A stretch of DNA of 64,000 nucleotides from Microbacterium sp. SL75 (GTDB taxonomy: Bacteria > Actinomycetota > Actinomycetes > Actinomycetales > Microbacteriaceae): contig NZ_CP113067.1 in the NCBI RefSeq assembly GCF_026625865.1, positions 310,001-374,000 of the forward strand, written 5' to 3'. This document shows, in pieces, positions 24,917 through 32,595 of the stretch (the first letter of the stretch is position 1; the number at the start of each line of letters is the position of its first letter). Below the pieces are notes generated by a model that ran no database searches, was not told the origin of the DNA, and worked only from the letters and a program-made list of their open reading frames with translations. The position numbers and the translations under genes are program-made.

Positions 24917-26137
24917 TCAGCCGACCCGCACTTCTTCCCCCGCCACGAGCGAGTCTGCCGAGGCTGCAACGGCGACTTGGCCGTTCAAGGAACCGAGGAC
25001 TCGAACGGGAATCTCCGCGAGGGTCCCGTCCTGTTGGCGCTTATGAACGACCGTATTCCCCGAGCCCCGGTCCGTGACCGCCAGAACGGGCACAAGAAGA
25101 GCTTGCTCGGGAAGAATGTTTTTTACTACTGTCACCCTCGCCTGCGTCGCTCCAGTGGGCACGTCGAGAGCTGAGCGTGGGATGACGAGGAAGGTGGTAT
25201 CCGCATCCACGTCGTCACCGGCCGTCCCGGCAGCCGCATCTTTTGATGAGACCTGCGATTTGCCAGCCACGGACGGAGTGATTGCGCCGATGGTTGCCTG
25301 AATCTCACCATTTGCAAGCGAAATGGTCGCGGTGTCGCCTTCAACGATTTTGGTCACGTCCGCCGCAGCTGCCGAGACCGACACCACCACTTCGGACGAA
25401 CCCAGGACAATGTCTGGAGTGCCGCTGACAGCGACGCGCGTACCCACAGGCACGCTGCGTAGGACTTTTGCTGAAGAGGTCGTCATGCCTACGACCTCCG
25501 CCACGGGCATGAAAGCGTCTGCGATGACCTTCGGCGCTTCGAGCGGCGTGAGGTTGCTCTTTGCATCACTGCTATCAGCGGTCACATCCCGATTAGCGCC
25601 AGTATCGGCGGTTGACGAGCGCGATGATCGCGACGGTTCGCCCTCCGGTCGCGGACGCGTAGGCGCGATGTAACCAGCGTCTTTGTACCAGCTCTGCAGG
25701 GCCTGAGCGGTTCCAACCCCAAAACGGCCGTCCGCTTGAACGGAGTATCCTGCGCTCGACAATGCCCGCTGGAGAGCCTCCACGTCGGGCCCCTGGTCTC
25801 CAAAGCCCATATCGCGATAGAACGGAAAAGGTGCCTGCGCCAGAAGCACTGGACGTCCATTCGTCTCGATAAGCACACCGCCATTGCTGACTATATCCCC
25901 CTCACCTATGGCACGCCCGGTGACGACAGTCATCGCCGCGTCGGGAGCAGGGAGAAGGTTTACCTCCATGGTGGACGAAGGCCCTATTTTTCCGGTGAAA
26001 GTATGCTCTTCAGCAAGCGACCCCTCCGCAACGATGGAAAAAACGGGGCCGGGCGATGGAGCGGTTGCGTTCGCCTCGAGCTGTTCGGGCGACTGGAACA
26101 ACGTTGCGAGCCACCACCCGCAACCGAGCATCGCCAC
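24917..26137 (-). CDS. Peptidoglycan-binding membrane-fusion (adaptor) protein
   Basis: A 406-aa HlyD-like partner of the MacB exporter. It has a short N-terminal hydrophobic anchor (LGCGWWLATLF), a beta-barrel segment, a peptidoglycan-binding helical motif (GDQGPDVEALQRALSSAGY, DGRFGVGTAQALQSWYKDAG, about 105-150), a Ser/Asp-rich linker and a C-terminal barrel with INxG-like repeats (AVAASADSLVAGEEVRVG). The first usable start is GTG 26137, but the coding pattern (KYGWWTAVSVVSAVAM) continues upstream to an ATT at 26197, so the true anchor may be longer with a non-standard or mutated start. The domain would tie the exporter to the cell wall. Confidence 0.85.
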   Translation of the reverse strand: MAMLGCGWWLATLFQSPEQLEANATAPSPGPVFSIVAEGSLAEEHTFTGKIGPSSTMEVNLLPAPDAAMTVVTGRAIGEGDIVSNGGVLIETNGRPVLLAQAPFPFYRDMGFGDQGPDVEALQRALSSAGYSVQADGRFGVGTAQALQSWYKDAGYIAPTRPRPEGEPSRSSRSSTADTGANRDVTADSSDAKSNLTPLEAPKVIADAFMPVAEVVGMTTSSAKVLRSVPVGTRVAVSGTPDIVLGSSEVVVSVSAAAADVTKIVEGDTATISLANGEIQATIGAITPSVAGKSQVSSKDAAAGTAGDDVDADTTFLVIPRSALDVPTGATQARVTVVKNILPEQALLVPVLAVTDRGSGNTVVHKRQQDGTLAEIPVRVLGSLNGQVAVAASADSLVAGEEVRVG

Positions 26138-26276
26138 AGCGGAGACGACAGAGACGGCGGTCCACCACCCGTATTTGGAGTTTCTGGTCCGATGAATGAC
26201 TAAACCTGCACTTTCCTGAACCTTACGATCACCTAGCTATAGGTCCGAGAGCTATGCGCTAGCAGGAGCGCTCCAG

Positions 26277-27230
26277 TCAACCCATGGGGGCGGCCGGTGC
26301 ATTTTCTGCGATGATCGCTAGCAGATCCTTTTTGTGAGCGCCCGCCTCGGCACGGATGCGGTCGAGCTGATCGCGGTTCTGGTCCATCAACTTCTTCTGC
26401 TGGTCCCACTCAAGGTTGTATCGCGTCTCGCTGACGCCGCTGGACTCGCGACACTGAGCGTCGGCTACCGCGACGGCGATCTCATCCCCGGACGCCGCCA
26501 TCGTTCGAGACTCGCCGTACAGACCGAAGCGCTCCGCCACAGCTTGCGGCGGCATCTGCTTCCAGGGGGTGTCTGACACGGCGAAATCCACCTTCGGAGT
26601 AAGACATTCTCGCCACCGAGCGACGGCTTCCTGAACACTCGCGTCCTGGACGGCGACATCGCTCGCCTGCATCGCCAGTCCCATCACGTAGTTCTGTGCG
26701 TCGACGTCACGAACAGTCTTCTCGCTTCGAGCCTCGTCAGAGCATTCTTCGAATTTTCCCGTGAAGTCGTCGTCGGGAGTGTACGAGTTGGCGAAGTCTG
26801 CGAATGCTGCCCACGCATCGGCCTCGTTTGCGTCTCTAGGAGGCGCGAAGTGATACCCAAAACGCTTGGCAAGAGGCTCGTCAAACAAGCGGTATCCGAT
26901 CTTGTTGAACCCTTCAGGCCAGAGGAAGGCTGAGTCGCGCCAAGGCACCGGCCACTCGTATCCCTGCCCGGTGAGGCATTTTGAAATGAGCAACTGCTCC
27001 GCGTAGTTGCTCAATTCGGGTGAGTACACGATGAACTCCTCAAGCGGGAGCGACCATTGCGTCCTGTTCTTTTCAGAAACAGGCTGCCCCATCTCAACTA
27101 CTCCCGTGGATTGATCAGGCTGCTTCGGCTCGGCACTGAAGGTGCACCCCGAAACTGCAAAACATGCCGTGACCAATAGCGCGGCCGGCGCGAATCGCCG
27201 GCCGCGCTGCGTGAGGTGACTCAAGCGCAT
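26277..27230 (-). CDS. Uncharacterised lipoprotein of the export cassette
   Basis: A 317-aa exported protein. The signal peptide ends in the lipobox AVSGC (Cys about residue 29), so it should be lipid-anchored outside the membrane. The mature part is acidic, Trp-rich and helical, with paired cysteines (SKCLTGQGYEWP, EECSDEARS, WRECLTPK, AQCRESSG), a pattern seen in actinobacterial lipoproteins beside MacB-like exporters. No enzyme motif is visible. Its ATG overlaps the I36-protein stop by ten bases, so the two are translationally linked. Confidence 0.75.
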   Translation of the reverse strand: MRLSHLTQRGRRFAPAALLVTACFAVSGCTFSAEPKQPDQSTGVVEMGQPVSEKNRTQWSLPLEEFIVYSPELSNYAEQLLISKCLTGQGYEWPVPWRDSAFLWPEGFNKIGYRLFDEPLAKRFGYHFAPPRDANEADAWAAFADFANSYTPDDDFTGKFEECSDEARSEKTVRDVDAQNYVMGLAMQASDVAVQDASVQEAVARWRECLTPKVDFAVSDTPWKQMPPQAVAERFGLYGESRTMAASGDEIAVAVADAQCRESSGVSETRYNLEWDQQKKLMDQNRDQLDRIRAEAGAHKKDLLAIIAENAPAAPMG

Positions 27231-27673
27231 CGAGAGGTGCCCTTGGATCCAAGCGCACCCGTGAAGTAGGCGGACGTAATACGGTCGTTCCAGTTCTGGC
27301 CGTCTACATTGTTGAGATTGGGCTTACCGTCGTGGCGGAGAATCGTGAAGTAATACCCGTTCTGGAGGTCGTGCTCGTAGAACCGAGCGTTGTCCGAGAA
27401 CCCGTAGTTGTACGCCGACGAGGTTATGTCGTTGTAGCTGTAGTTCCCCAAATTGTCGATGCAGTATTCGAAGTACAGCATCCGCCAGTTCTGAGCCGCA
27501 TCAGTGCCGTAGTCATATCCCGACCACAGACAGCTTTTCCCCTGAGTCTGACACCCCGACGGGGCTGCGTTCGCAGGCGCGGCAACTGCGACGACTCCTC
27601 CGATGGCAAGCACGGCCCCGGCAGCGACCGCGGCGATTGTGCGGCTCCATGACTTTTTCATCCTGTTCCCCAT
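27221..27673 (-). CDS. Secreted peptidase-inhibitor I36-like protein
   Basis: A 150-aa precursor with a Sec signal peptide (residues 1-37, cleavage ANA/AP). The mature ~113 residues contain four cysteines, enough for two disulfides (SGCQTQGKSCLWSGYDYG, YFEYCIDN, TSRCA), and a Trp/Tyr/Asn-rich core (NDITSSAYNYGFSDNARFYE, NWNDRITSAYF). This matches family I36, beta/gamma-crystallin-like small proteins typified by the Streptomyces metalloproteinase inhibitor SmpI. ATG 27673 has GGGGG seven bases upstream. It is the first gene of the leftward cassette with the lipoprotein, adaptor and MacB exporter. Inhibitor or toxin-like roles are both possible. Confidence 0.8.
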   Translation of the reverse strand: MGNRMKKSWSRTIAAVAAGAVLAIGGVVAVAAPANAAPSGCQTQGKSCLWSGYDYGTDAAQNWRMLYFEYCIDNLGNYSYNDITSSAYNYGFSDNARFYEHDLQNGYYFTILRHDGKPNLNNVDGQNWNDRITSAYFTGALGSKGTSRCA

Positions 27674-27973
27674 TCAAATGCCCCCTTATTCGATCCGGAT
27701 GCCGGATTCATTTACTTGCTATTGCGCTTCGTGTCTAGCAGGACGGAGCTGTGGAAATCAAGGATCGATGACTCGAGGCAACCACCGGCGAGTATCAATA
27801 TGTAACCTGACCGGGGCTTTACGTGATGGGGAGCCCCAGTATTTCTTGTTGCCGAAGACGCTCGGATCGAACGCACAGTGGGCGTCCAGTTGCGTGATCC
27901 TCCTTGTCAAGTCGGCCATATGGGGGACAACGCCCGGACTATGCACCCACGGCATGGATGCAAGATTCGTTCC
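27674..27973. other. Intergenic stretch in the island
   Basis: About 300 bases between the I36 gene and the small ORFs to its right. It must hold the promoter of the leftward cassette; the first ~60 bases are AT-rich (CCCCTTATTCGATCC, TTCATTTACTTGC). A 65-codon leftward frame at 27758-27955 has no ribosome site and no recognisable product. Nothing else is supported. Confidence 0.5.
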
Positions 27974-28180
27974 TCACGCGTTCCTCGTCTCGGGGTAGCA
28001 CACGCACCTCGGGGTCGACGCGGCATTTCGTAGAGGGTGATTGCCCTCCAAATGGGTGACAGGCACGTGCGATTTAGGACGCAAGAATTGATATGCGGCA
28101 CCGGCTATGCGGGTGGCGGAGATGACCCCTTTGGGCGCGATGTGCGTAGTGCCGCACAACTCCGGTTTCGTAAACCTCAT
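27974..28180 (-). CDS. Possible small Cys-containing ORF coupled to the secreted peptide
   Basis: A 68-codon frame whose ATG (28180-28178) overlaps the TGA of the secreted-peptide gene (ATGA). It would encode a basic peptide beginning MRFTKPELCGTTHIAPKG and ending PRCVCYPETRNA, with three cysteines and no signal peptide. The only support is the overlap, which resembles the translational coupling seen across the window. Codon usage is not strongly biased, so this may be chance. Confidence 0.25.
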   Translation of the reverse strand: MRFTKPELCGTTHIAPKGVISATRIAGAAYQFLRPKSHVPVTHLEGNHPLRNAASTPRCVCYPETRNA

Positions 28181-28371
28181 TTCAGCAGAATGGGAATCGT
28201 CACAGCCTGAACGTCGTCGTTGGCCAGGGGCTGCTGTGCGGTCGCATCGAATGCCGGACCGGAGGTCGGCGCGAGCGACTGGTCTTCCCCGGCGAAGGCC
28301 GCGGGGGCCAGCAGACCGGAAGCGGTGAGCGCGACGGCGGTGGACGCTGCAGCCCACCCCATACGCTTCAT
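28177..28371 (-). CDS. Small secreted peptide precursor (64 aa)
   Basis: A 64-codon gene starting at ATG 28371. Residues 1-27 form a clear Sec signal peptide: basic MKRM, a hydrophobic core (AAASTAVALTASGLLAPA) and cleavage site AFA/GE. The mature part would be only ~37 residues: acidic and Pro/Ala-rich, ending with the hydrophobic VTIPILLK. No family is recognised and no cysteine is present. It lies just upstream, same strand, of the I36-lipoprotein-adaptor-MacB cassette, so it could be a substrate or signal for that exporter; this is conjecture. It could also be the N-terminal stub of a longer, truncated exported protein. Confidence 0.55.
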   Translation of the reverse strand: MKRMGWAAASTAVALTASGLLAPAAFAGEDQSLAPTSGPAFDATAQQPLANDDVQAVTIPILLK

Positions 28372-28540
28372 GATTAGTGTGATCGTCTCATCTCATGTGT
28401 CGGTGAAAACGCGCGATGAGGCAGGACGGGAATCTCGATAGGGCCCCCACCCATCTCTCAGCGTCGAGGATCACCTTAAGGGAACCTGAGCGTTGTATAT
28501 GAAGTCGATTTCGTTTTTCGATGTGGATGAGGAGATTCTC

Positions 28541-28906
28541 ATGTCCCGCCGTTTCGCTGCCCTCTCCGCGCTTGCCGTCGGCGGCATGATTGCCGCGGCG
28601 TGCGCCGCCCCCGCGAGCGGTACCGCCCCGGCATCCGAGTACGGCCGTTGGGCCGGGCAGGGACCGGAATTCCTCACACTGGAAGACGAGGTCCTCACCG
28701 GCAGCGACGGCTGCAATGGGCTCAACGGCTCGTACTCCCGGGAGGGCGACACGCTCACCGTCGGTCTCGGGCTGTCGACGCTGAAGGCTTGCATGGGCGT
28801 CGACACCTGGCTGCGCAGGGTGGCCACCGCGACAATCGCCGGAGATACGCTCACGGTGTTCGACCGCGCTGGTTCTCGGATCGGCATCCTCACCCGAGCC
28901 GTCTGA
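28541..28906 (+). CDS. META-domain lipoprotein
   Basis: A 121-aa exported protein starting at ATG 28541 behind GAGGAG (28529-28534); an earlier in-frame ATG at 28493 lacks a ribosome site. The N-terminus MSRRFAALSALAVGGMIAAACAAP is a lipoprotein signal with Cys about residue 21. The mature part is one META/HslJ-like domain, with the diagnostic GSDGCNGLNGSYSREGDTLTVG and STLKACMG. META domains occur in surface lipoproteins and in HslJ, linked to stress tolerance, but no activity is known. It marks the return to high-GC core sequence right of the island. Confidence 0.85.
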   Translation: MSRRFAALSALAVGGMIAAACAAPASGTAPASEYGRWAGQGPEFLTLEDEVLTGSDGCNGLNGSYSREGDTLTVGLGLSTLKACMGVDTWLRRVATATIAGDTLTVFDRAGSRIGILTRAV

Positions 28907-29049
28907 ACCCGCGCCCCCACCCACTGCACGACGCAAGGGGCGACGGGAGCCCGCCGGTAGAATCACTTCGTACGCGGGCCCCTCGCCGGCCCGCCCGCCG
29001 CGCGCACGCGACACCTCCGTGCGACGACCTCTCACCTTTCAGGAGCACC

Positions 29050-29829
29050 GTGTCCGACGCCTCGCCCCGCCTCGTCGCCTTCGACCTCGACGACACCCTC
29101 GCCCCCTCGAAGTCGGCGATCGACCCGCGCATCGGCGACCTGCTGCTCGCTCTCGCCGAGAAGGTCGAGGTCGCGATCATCTCCGGCGGGCAGCTTCAGC
29201 AGTTCCGCAGCCAGGTCGTCGAGCGCCTTCCCCAGGCCTCCCCCGAGCTGCTCGCGCACTTCCACCTGATGCCCACCTGCGGCACCCAGTATTACCTGCT
29301 CACACCCGCCGGCGTCGAGACCGTGTACGCCCACTCGCTCACCGACGACGAGAAGCAGCGCGCCCTCACCGCCGTTCGCGAGGAGGCCGAGCGCCTCGGC
29401 CTCTGGGAGTCGGAGCCGTGGGGAGACATCCTCGAAGACCGCGGCTCGCAGATCACGTTCTCGGCACTCGGGCAGTCCGCCCCTCTCGAGGCGAAGATGG
29501 CCTGGGACCCCACCGGCGAGAAAAAGAACAGTCTGCGCGAGGCCGTTGCCTCCCGGATCCCCGACCTCGAGGTCCGCTCCGGCGGATCGACCTCCGTCGA
29601 CATCACCCACCGCGGCATCGACAAGGCCTACGGCATGAACAAGCTCGTCGAAGCCACCGGCATCCCCCTTGACGACATGCTCTTCGTCGGCGATCGCCTC
29701 GACCCCGACGGCAACGACTACCCCGTGCTGGCCATGGGCGTCGAGTGCCAGGCCGTCCACGGGTGGGAAGACACCGCCGCGTTCCTCGAGAAGCTCATCC
29801 CGACGCTTCCCGCACGAACCGGGGAGTGA
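29050..29829 (+). CDS. HAD-IIB hydrolase, phosphomannomutase-like
   Basis: A 259-aa HAD-superfamily enzyme starting at GTG 29050 five bases after AGGAG; a TAGAAT -10-like box lies at 28958. HAD motif I is AFDLDDT (Asp12 nucleophile, Asp14), motif II is IISGG, and motif IV is FVGDRLDPDGNDYPV. The C2B cap lies between them. The GDRLDPDGND form resembles eukaryotic-type phosphomannomutase and related HAD-IIB phosphatases, so a sugar phosphate is the likely substrate, but mutase versus phosphatase activity cannot be decided. Likely monocistronic. Confidence 0.85.
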   Translation: MSDASPRLVAFDLDDTLAPSKSAIDPRIGDLLLALAEKVEVAIISGGQLQQFRSQVVERLPQASPELLAHFHLMPTCGTQYYLLTPAGVETVYAHSLTDDEKQRALTAVREEAERLGLWESEPWGDILEDRGSQITFSALGQSAPLEAKMAWDPTGEKKNSLREAVASRIPDLEVRSGGSTSVDITHRGIDKAYGMNKLVEATGIPLDDMLFVGDRLDPDGNDYPVLAMGVECQAVHGWEDTAAFLEKLIPTLPARTGE

Positions 29830-29848
29830 GCCCGGGCAGCGCGAGCCG

Positions 29849-30670
29849 TCAGAGGATCTGTCCGATAGGCTCGCGCTTCTCGGCCTGGAACCGATCCTCG
29901 GTGCGGCCGTAGGCCCAGTAGCCCGACAGGGAGACCTGCTCGCGGGCCAAGCCCCACCGGGTGAAGACGAGATCGCGGATCCGCTTCATCGCCTCACGCT
30001 CTCCGTGCGCGAACACGTGTCCTCGTCCGTCGAGCGGATGCCACGCGGACACGGCATCCGCCAGGACGTTCGTTGCACCCGCCACCGCAGCCCCTCGGTG
30101 AACCCAGGTGATCTCGATGCCGGCGGGGGCGGCCAGTGCGAGCTGCTCGTCGGCGGCCTGCACTTCGAGGAACGCCGCGCCGACGGCATCCGCGGTCAGG
30201 GCTTCGAGAGCCGCGGCGATCGCGGGGATAGCAGACTCGTCGCCGATGAACAGGTGCCAGTCCGCCGTCGAGTCGGGCGCGTAGCCGCCCCCCGGCGACG
30301 ACACCACAAGACGGTCCCCCGGCTGTGCACCCGCCGCCCAGGGGCCCGCGAGACCTTCGTCGCCGTGCACGACGAAATCGATCGTCAGCTCATCGCCCTC
30401 GACCGCGCGCACCGTATACGTGCGGGTGACGGGAAGGTCCTCCGGCGCGAGCGTGTCGCGCAGAGAAGCCAGGTCGTACGGCGGCTCGAGGCCGAGCTCC
30501 GGCTTGGCGAACGTGATCTTGACGTACTTGTCGGTGTGGGGGTTGTCCCGGAACACCGCGAGATCCTCCCCTCGAGCGCGCACGCGGACGAGGTGCGGGG
30601 TGAGACGCTCGGTCTCGACGACGTGCAGAATGTGCTGCGGGCGCGGCGGGCGCGCGGGTCGATCGCTCAT
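29849..30670 (-). CDS. Siderophore-interacting flavoprotein (FAD-dependent ferric reductase)
   Basis: A 273-aa member of the SIP/ViuB family that reduces ferric siderophores in the cytoplasm to release iron. It starts at ATG 30670; the frame extends to 30745 but that overlaps the regulator gene. The FAD-binding 9 domain carries the flavin motif RTYTVRAVEGDELTIDFVVHG with DEGLAGPWA. The C-terminal NAD(P)H domain has DWHLFIGDESAIPAIAAALE and ends SLSGYWAYGRTEDRFQAEKRE, typical of SIP proteins. It is second gene behind a FadR-type regulator (10-bp gap), an unusual partner for an iron gene. Confidence 0.92.
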   Translation of the reverse strand: MSDRPARPPRPQHILHVVETERLTPHLVRVRARGEDLAVFRDNPHTDKYVKITFAKPELGLEPPYDLASLRDTLAPEDLPVTRTYTVRAVEGDELTIDFVVHGDEGLAGPWAAGAQPGDRLVVSSPGGGYAPDSTADWHLFIGDESAIPAIAAALEALTADAVGAAFLEVQAADEQLALAAPAGIEITWVHRGAAVAGATNVLADAVSAWHPLDGRGHVFAHGEREAMKRIRDLVFTRWGLAREQVSLSGYWAYGRTEDRFQAEKREPIGQIL

Positions 30671-30680
30671 GGGGATCCTC

Positions 30681-31454
30681 TCAAGCGGACGGCGAAGAAC
30701 GTACGGCGGCACGCGCCGCGTCACCGACGGCGGCTTCGTCCGCATCGGACGGGCTCAGCGCCTGCGCCACCTCGGTGTAGTAATCGGTGATGTGAGCACG
30801 CACGGCCTCGCGCGCTCCCTCGGCGTCGCCACGCGAGACCGCCGCGAGGATGTGTCGGTGCTCCGAGCGCAACCGCTCGGCGACGACCGGCCACACGTCG
30901 AGGCGGGCGGCCCCCGCCCGGGTGTACGCCTCGATGGAGCTGCGCAGGCCCGCCATCATCGCCGAGACGACCGCGTTGCCGGACACCTCGGACAGGGCCT
31001 GGTGGAAACGCGCGTCGAGAGCCAGGAACTCGTCGGGGGCGAGGGTTTCGGCATCCATCGCGTCCAGGATGCCGACCACCTCGGAAAGATCGACGTCGTC
31101 GCGGGCCAACCGCTCGACCACATCGACCTCGAGCACGATGCGCGTGCGGACGACGTCCGTCAAGGGGAAACCGTTCGCGGCGACTTGCAACCGGAGGAAG
31201 GCGGCGAGGCCGCCCCGTGGTGTCGTCACGATCATGGCCCCTGCGGTGGGTCCCGAGCCCGTCGCCGTGCGCACGACCCCGAGCACCTCGAGCACCCGCA
31301 CCGCCTCACGCACGCTCGATCGGCCGACCCCGAGCTGGGACGCGAGCTCGCGCTCGGGAGTCAGTCTGTCGCCGGGCGACAGGCGCCCCTCGCGGAGATC
31401 GCCCTCGATGCGTTCGAGCACGATCTGCCAGGCACGGGGTGCGATGTTCGGCAA
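30681..31454 (-). CDS. FadR/GntR-family transcriptional regulator
   Basis: A winged-helix regulator with a C-terminal FCD ligand domain. The N-terminal part has the GntR recognition helix (TPERELASQLGVGRSSVREAVRVLEVLG). The C-terminal all-helical FCD domain (EFLALDARFHQALSEVSGN, RSEHRHILAAVSRGDAEGAREAVRAHI) supplies metal and ligand His residues. TTG 31454 (LPNIAPRAW) with GGGGA upstream is preferred because the alternative GTG 31496 lies inside a perfect palindrome (31479-31501), the probable operator. Members usually sense organic acids or sugar acids. Cotranscribed with the siderophore-interacting protein. Confidence 0.88.
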   Translation of the reverse strand: MPNIAPRAWQIVLERIEGDLREGRLSPGDRLTPERELASQLGVGRSSVREAVRVLEVLGVVRTATGSGPTAGAMIVTTPRGGLAAFLRLQVAANGFPLTDVVRTRIVLEVDVVERLARDDVDLSEVVGILDAMDAETLAPDEFLALDARFHQALSEVSGNAVVSAMMAGLRSSIEAYTRAGAARLDVWPVVAERLRSEHRHILAAVSRGDAEGAREAVRAHITDYYTEVAQALSPSDADEAAVGDAARAAVRSSPSA

Positions 31455-31478
31455 GGAGTCCCCGTTCCGTCGAGCACG

Positions 31479-31501
31479 CTGGTGTGGCCCGACCACACCA
31501 G
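31479..31501. promoter_or_regulatory. Palindromic operator for the FadR-type regulator
   Basis: CTGGTGTGG-CCCGA-CCACACCAG: nine-base perfect arms with a five-base centre, containing the TGG..CCA half-sites typical of FadR-class GntR operators. It lies just upstream of the regulator coding region, suggesting autoregulation. Confidence 0.65.
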
Positions 31502-31516
31502 CCTACGCGTGGATGA

Positions 31517-32545
31517 TCAGGCGTCGGCGGTCGTGCGATACCCGGCCGGGTTCGTGGTCTGCCAGTTCCAGTAGTCGCGGCAGGCGTCGTCGATGCCGAG
31601 ACGCGTGCGCCAGCCGAGGACCTCGCCGGCCTTGGACGGGTCGCAGTACGTCGCGGCGACGTCTCCGGGACGACGGTCGAGGATCTTCTTCGGCAGCTCT
31701 CGCCCCACGGCCTTCTCGAACGAGGCGACGAGTTCGAGCACGCTCACCGGACGACCGGTACCGAGGTTGAACACCTGGTGGCCGGGCTGCGCCTGCTCGA
31801 GAGCGGCGACGTGACCCTCGGCGAGGTCGACGACGTGGATGTAGTCGCGCAAGCCCGTGCCGTCGGGGGTGTCGTAGTCGGCACCGAAGACCCCGATCTC
31901 GTCGAGCGTGCCGATCGCCACGCGCGAGACGAACGGCATGAGGTTGTTCGGGATGCCGGCGGGGTCTTCACCGATCAGGCCGGACGGGTGCGCGCCCACC
32001 GGATTGAAGTAGCGCAGCACCGTCACGTTCAGCTCGGGGTTCACGCGCGCGACGTCGGCGAGCACGACCTCGTTCATGCGCTTGGACTTGCTGTACGCGT
32101 TCGACAGATCGATGCTCGTCGTCGACTCCTCGGTGAACGGGAGGTCGGCCGGGTCGGAGTACACCGTTCCGGTGCTCGAGAAGACGAAGCTCCGGATGCC
32201 GTGGGCGATGCCCACCCGCAGCAGGGCGAAGGTCGTGTCGAGGTTGTTGGAGTAGTACTCGAGCGGCTTCTGCGTCGACTCCCCCACGGCCTTGAAAGCG
32301 GCCAGGTGGATGATCGCGTCGATCGGTCCGTGCTCGTCGAACGCCGACGCGACGACCGCCTCGTCGGCCGCATCGCCCACGATGAGGGGCGCGGGCTTGC
32401 CGGTGATCTTCTCGACCCGCTCGGCGGCGACCGCGTGCGTGCCCGACAGATCGTCGAGGAGGACGACGTCGTGGCCCGCTTCGAGAAGGGCGACGGCCGT
32501 GTGGGTTCCGATGTAACCGGCTCCGCCGGCCAGGAGTACGCGCAT
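31517..32545 (-). CDS. galE: UDP-glucose 4-epimerase
   Basis: A 342-aa extended short-chain dehydrogenase that interconverts UDP-glucose and UDP-galactose using bound NAD. The N-terminal Rossmann motif is GGAGYIG (7-13). The catalytic pair is Tyr-x-x-x-Lys in NAYSKSKRMNE with an upstream Ser/Thr (SSTGTVYSDP). The NAD-binding DDLSGTH and the substrate-side NLMPFVSRVAIG and DTPDGTGLRDYIHVVDLA blocks are typical of GalE. Monocistronic, reading leftward; it supplies galactose units for envelope polysaccharides or feeds the Leloir pathway. Confidence 0.95.
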   Translation of the reverse strand: MRVLLAGGAGYIGTHTAVALLEAGHDVVLLDDLSGTHAVAAERVEKITGKPAPLIVGDAADEAVVASAFDEHGPIDAIIHLAAFKAVGESTQKPLEYYSNNLDTTFALLRVGIAHGIRSFVFSSTGTVYSDPADLPFTEESTTSIDLSNAYSKSKRMNEVVLADVARVNPELNVTVLRYFNPVGAHPSGLIGEDPAGIPNNLMPFVSRVAIGTLDEIGVFGADYDTPDGTGLRDYIHVVDLAEGHVAALEQAQPGHQVFNLGTGRPVSVLELVASFEKAVGRELPKKILDRRPGDVAATYCDPSKAGEVLGWRTRLGIDDACRDYWNWQTTNPAGYRTTADA

Positions 32546-32595
32546 GCCTCCAGGCTATCGCTCGGGCACCACCGCGCTGATCGCGCGAGAGGGGC

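Noticed and set aside
27603..27998. 131-codon plus-strand frame in the island gap
   Set aside because: It overlaps the start of the I36 gene antisense and has no signature or ribosome site.
20786..28400. Search for a direct repeat of the tRNA-Pro 3' end as an att site
   Set aside because: No second copy of GGTTCAAATCCTGTCACCCC was found in the island, so no attachment site is claimed.
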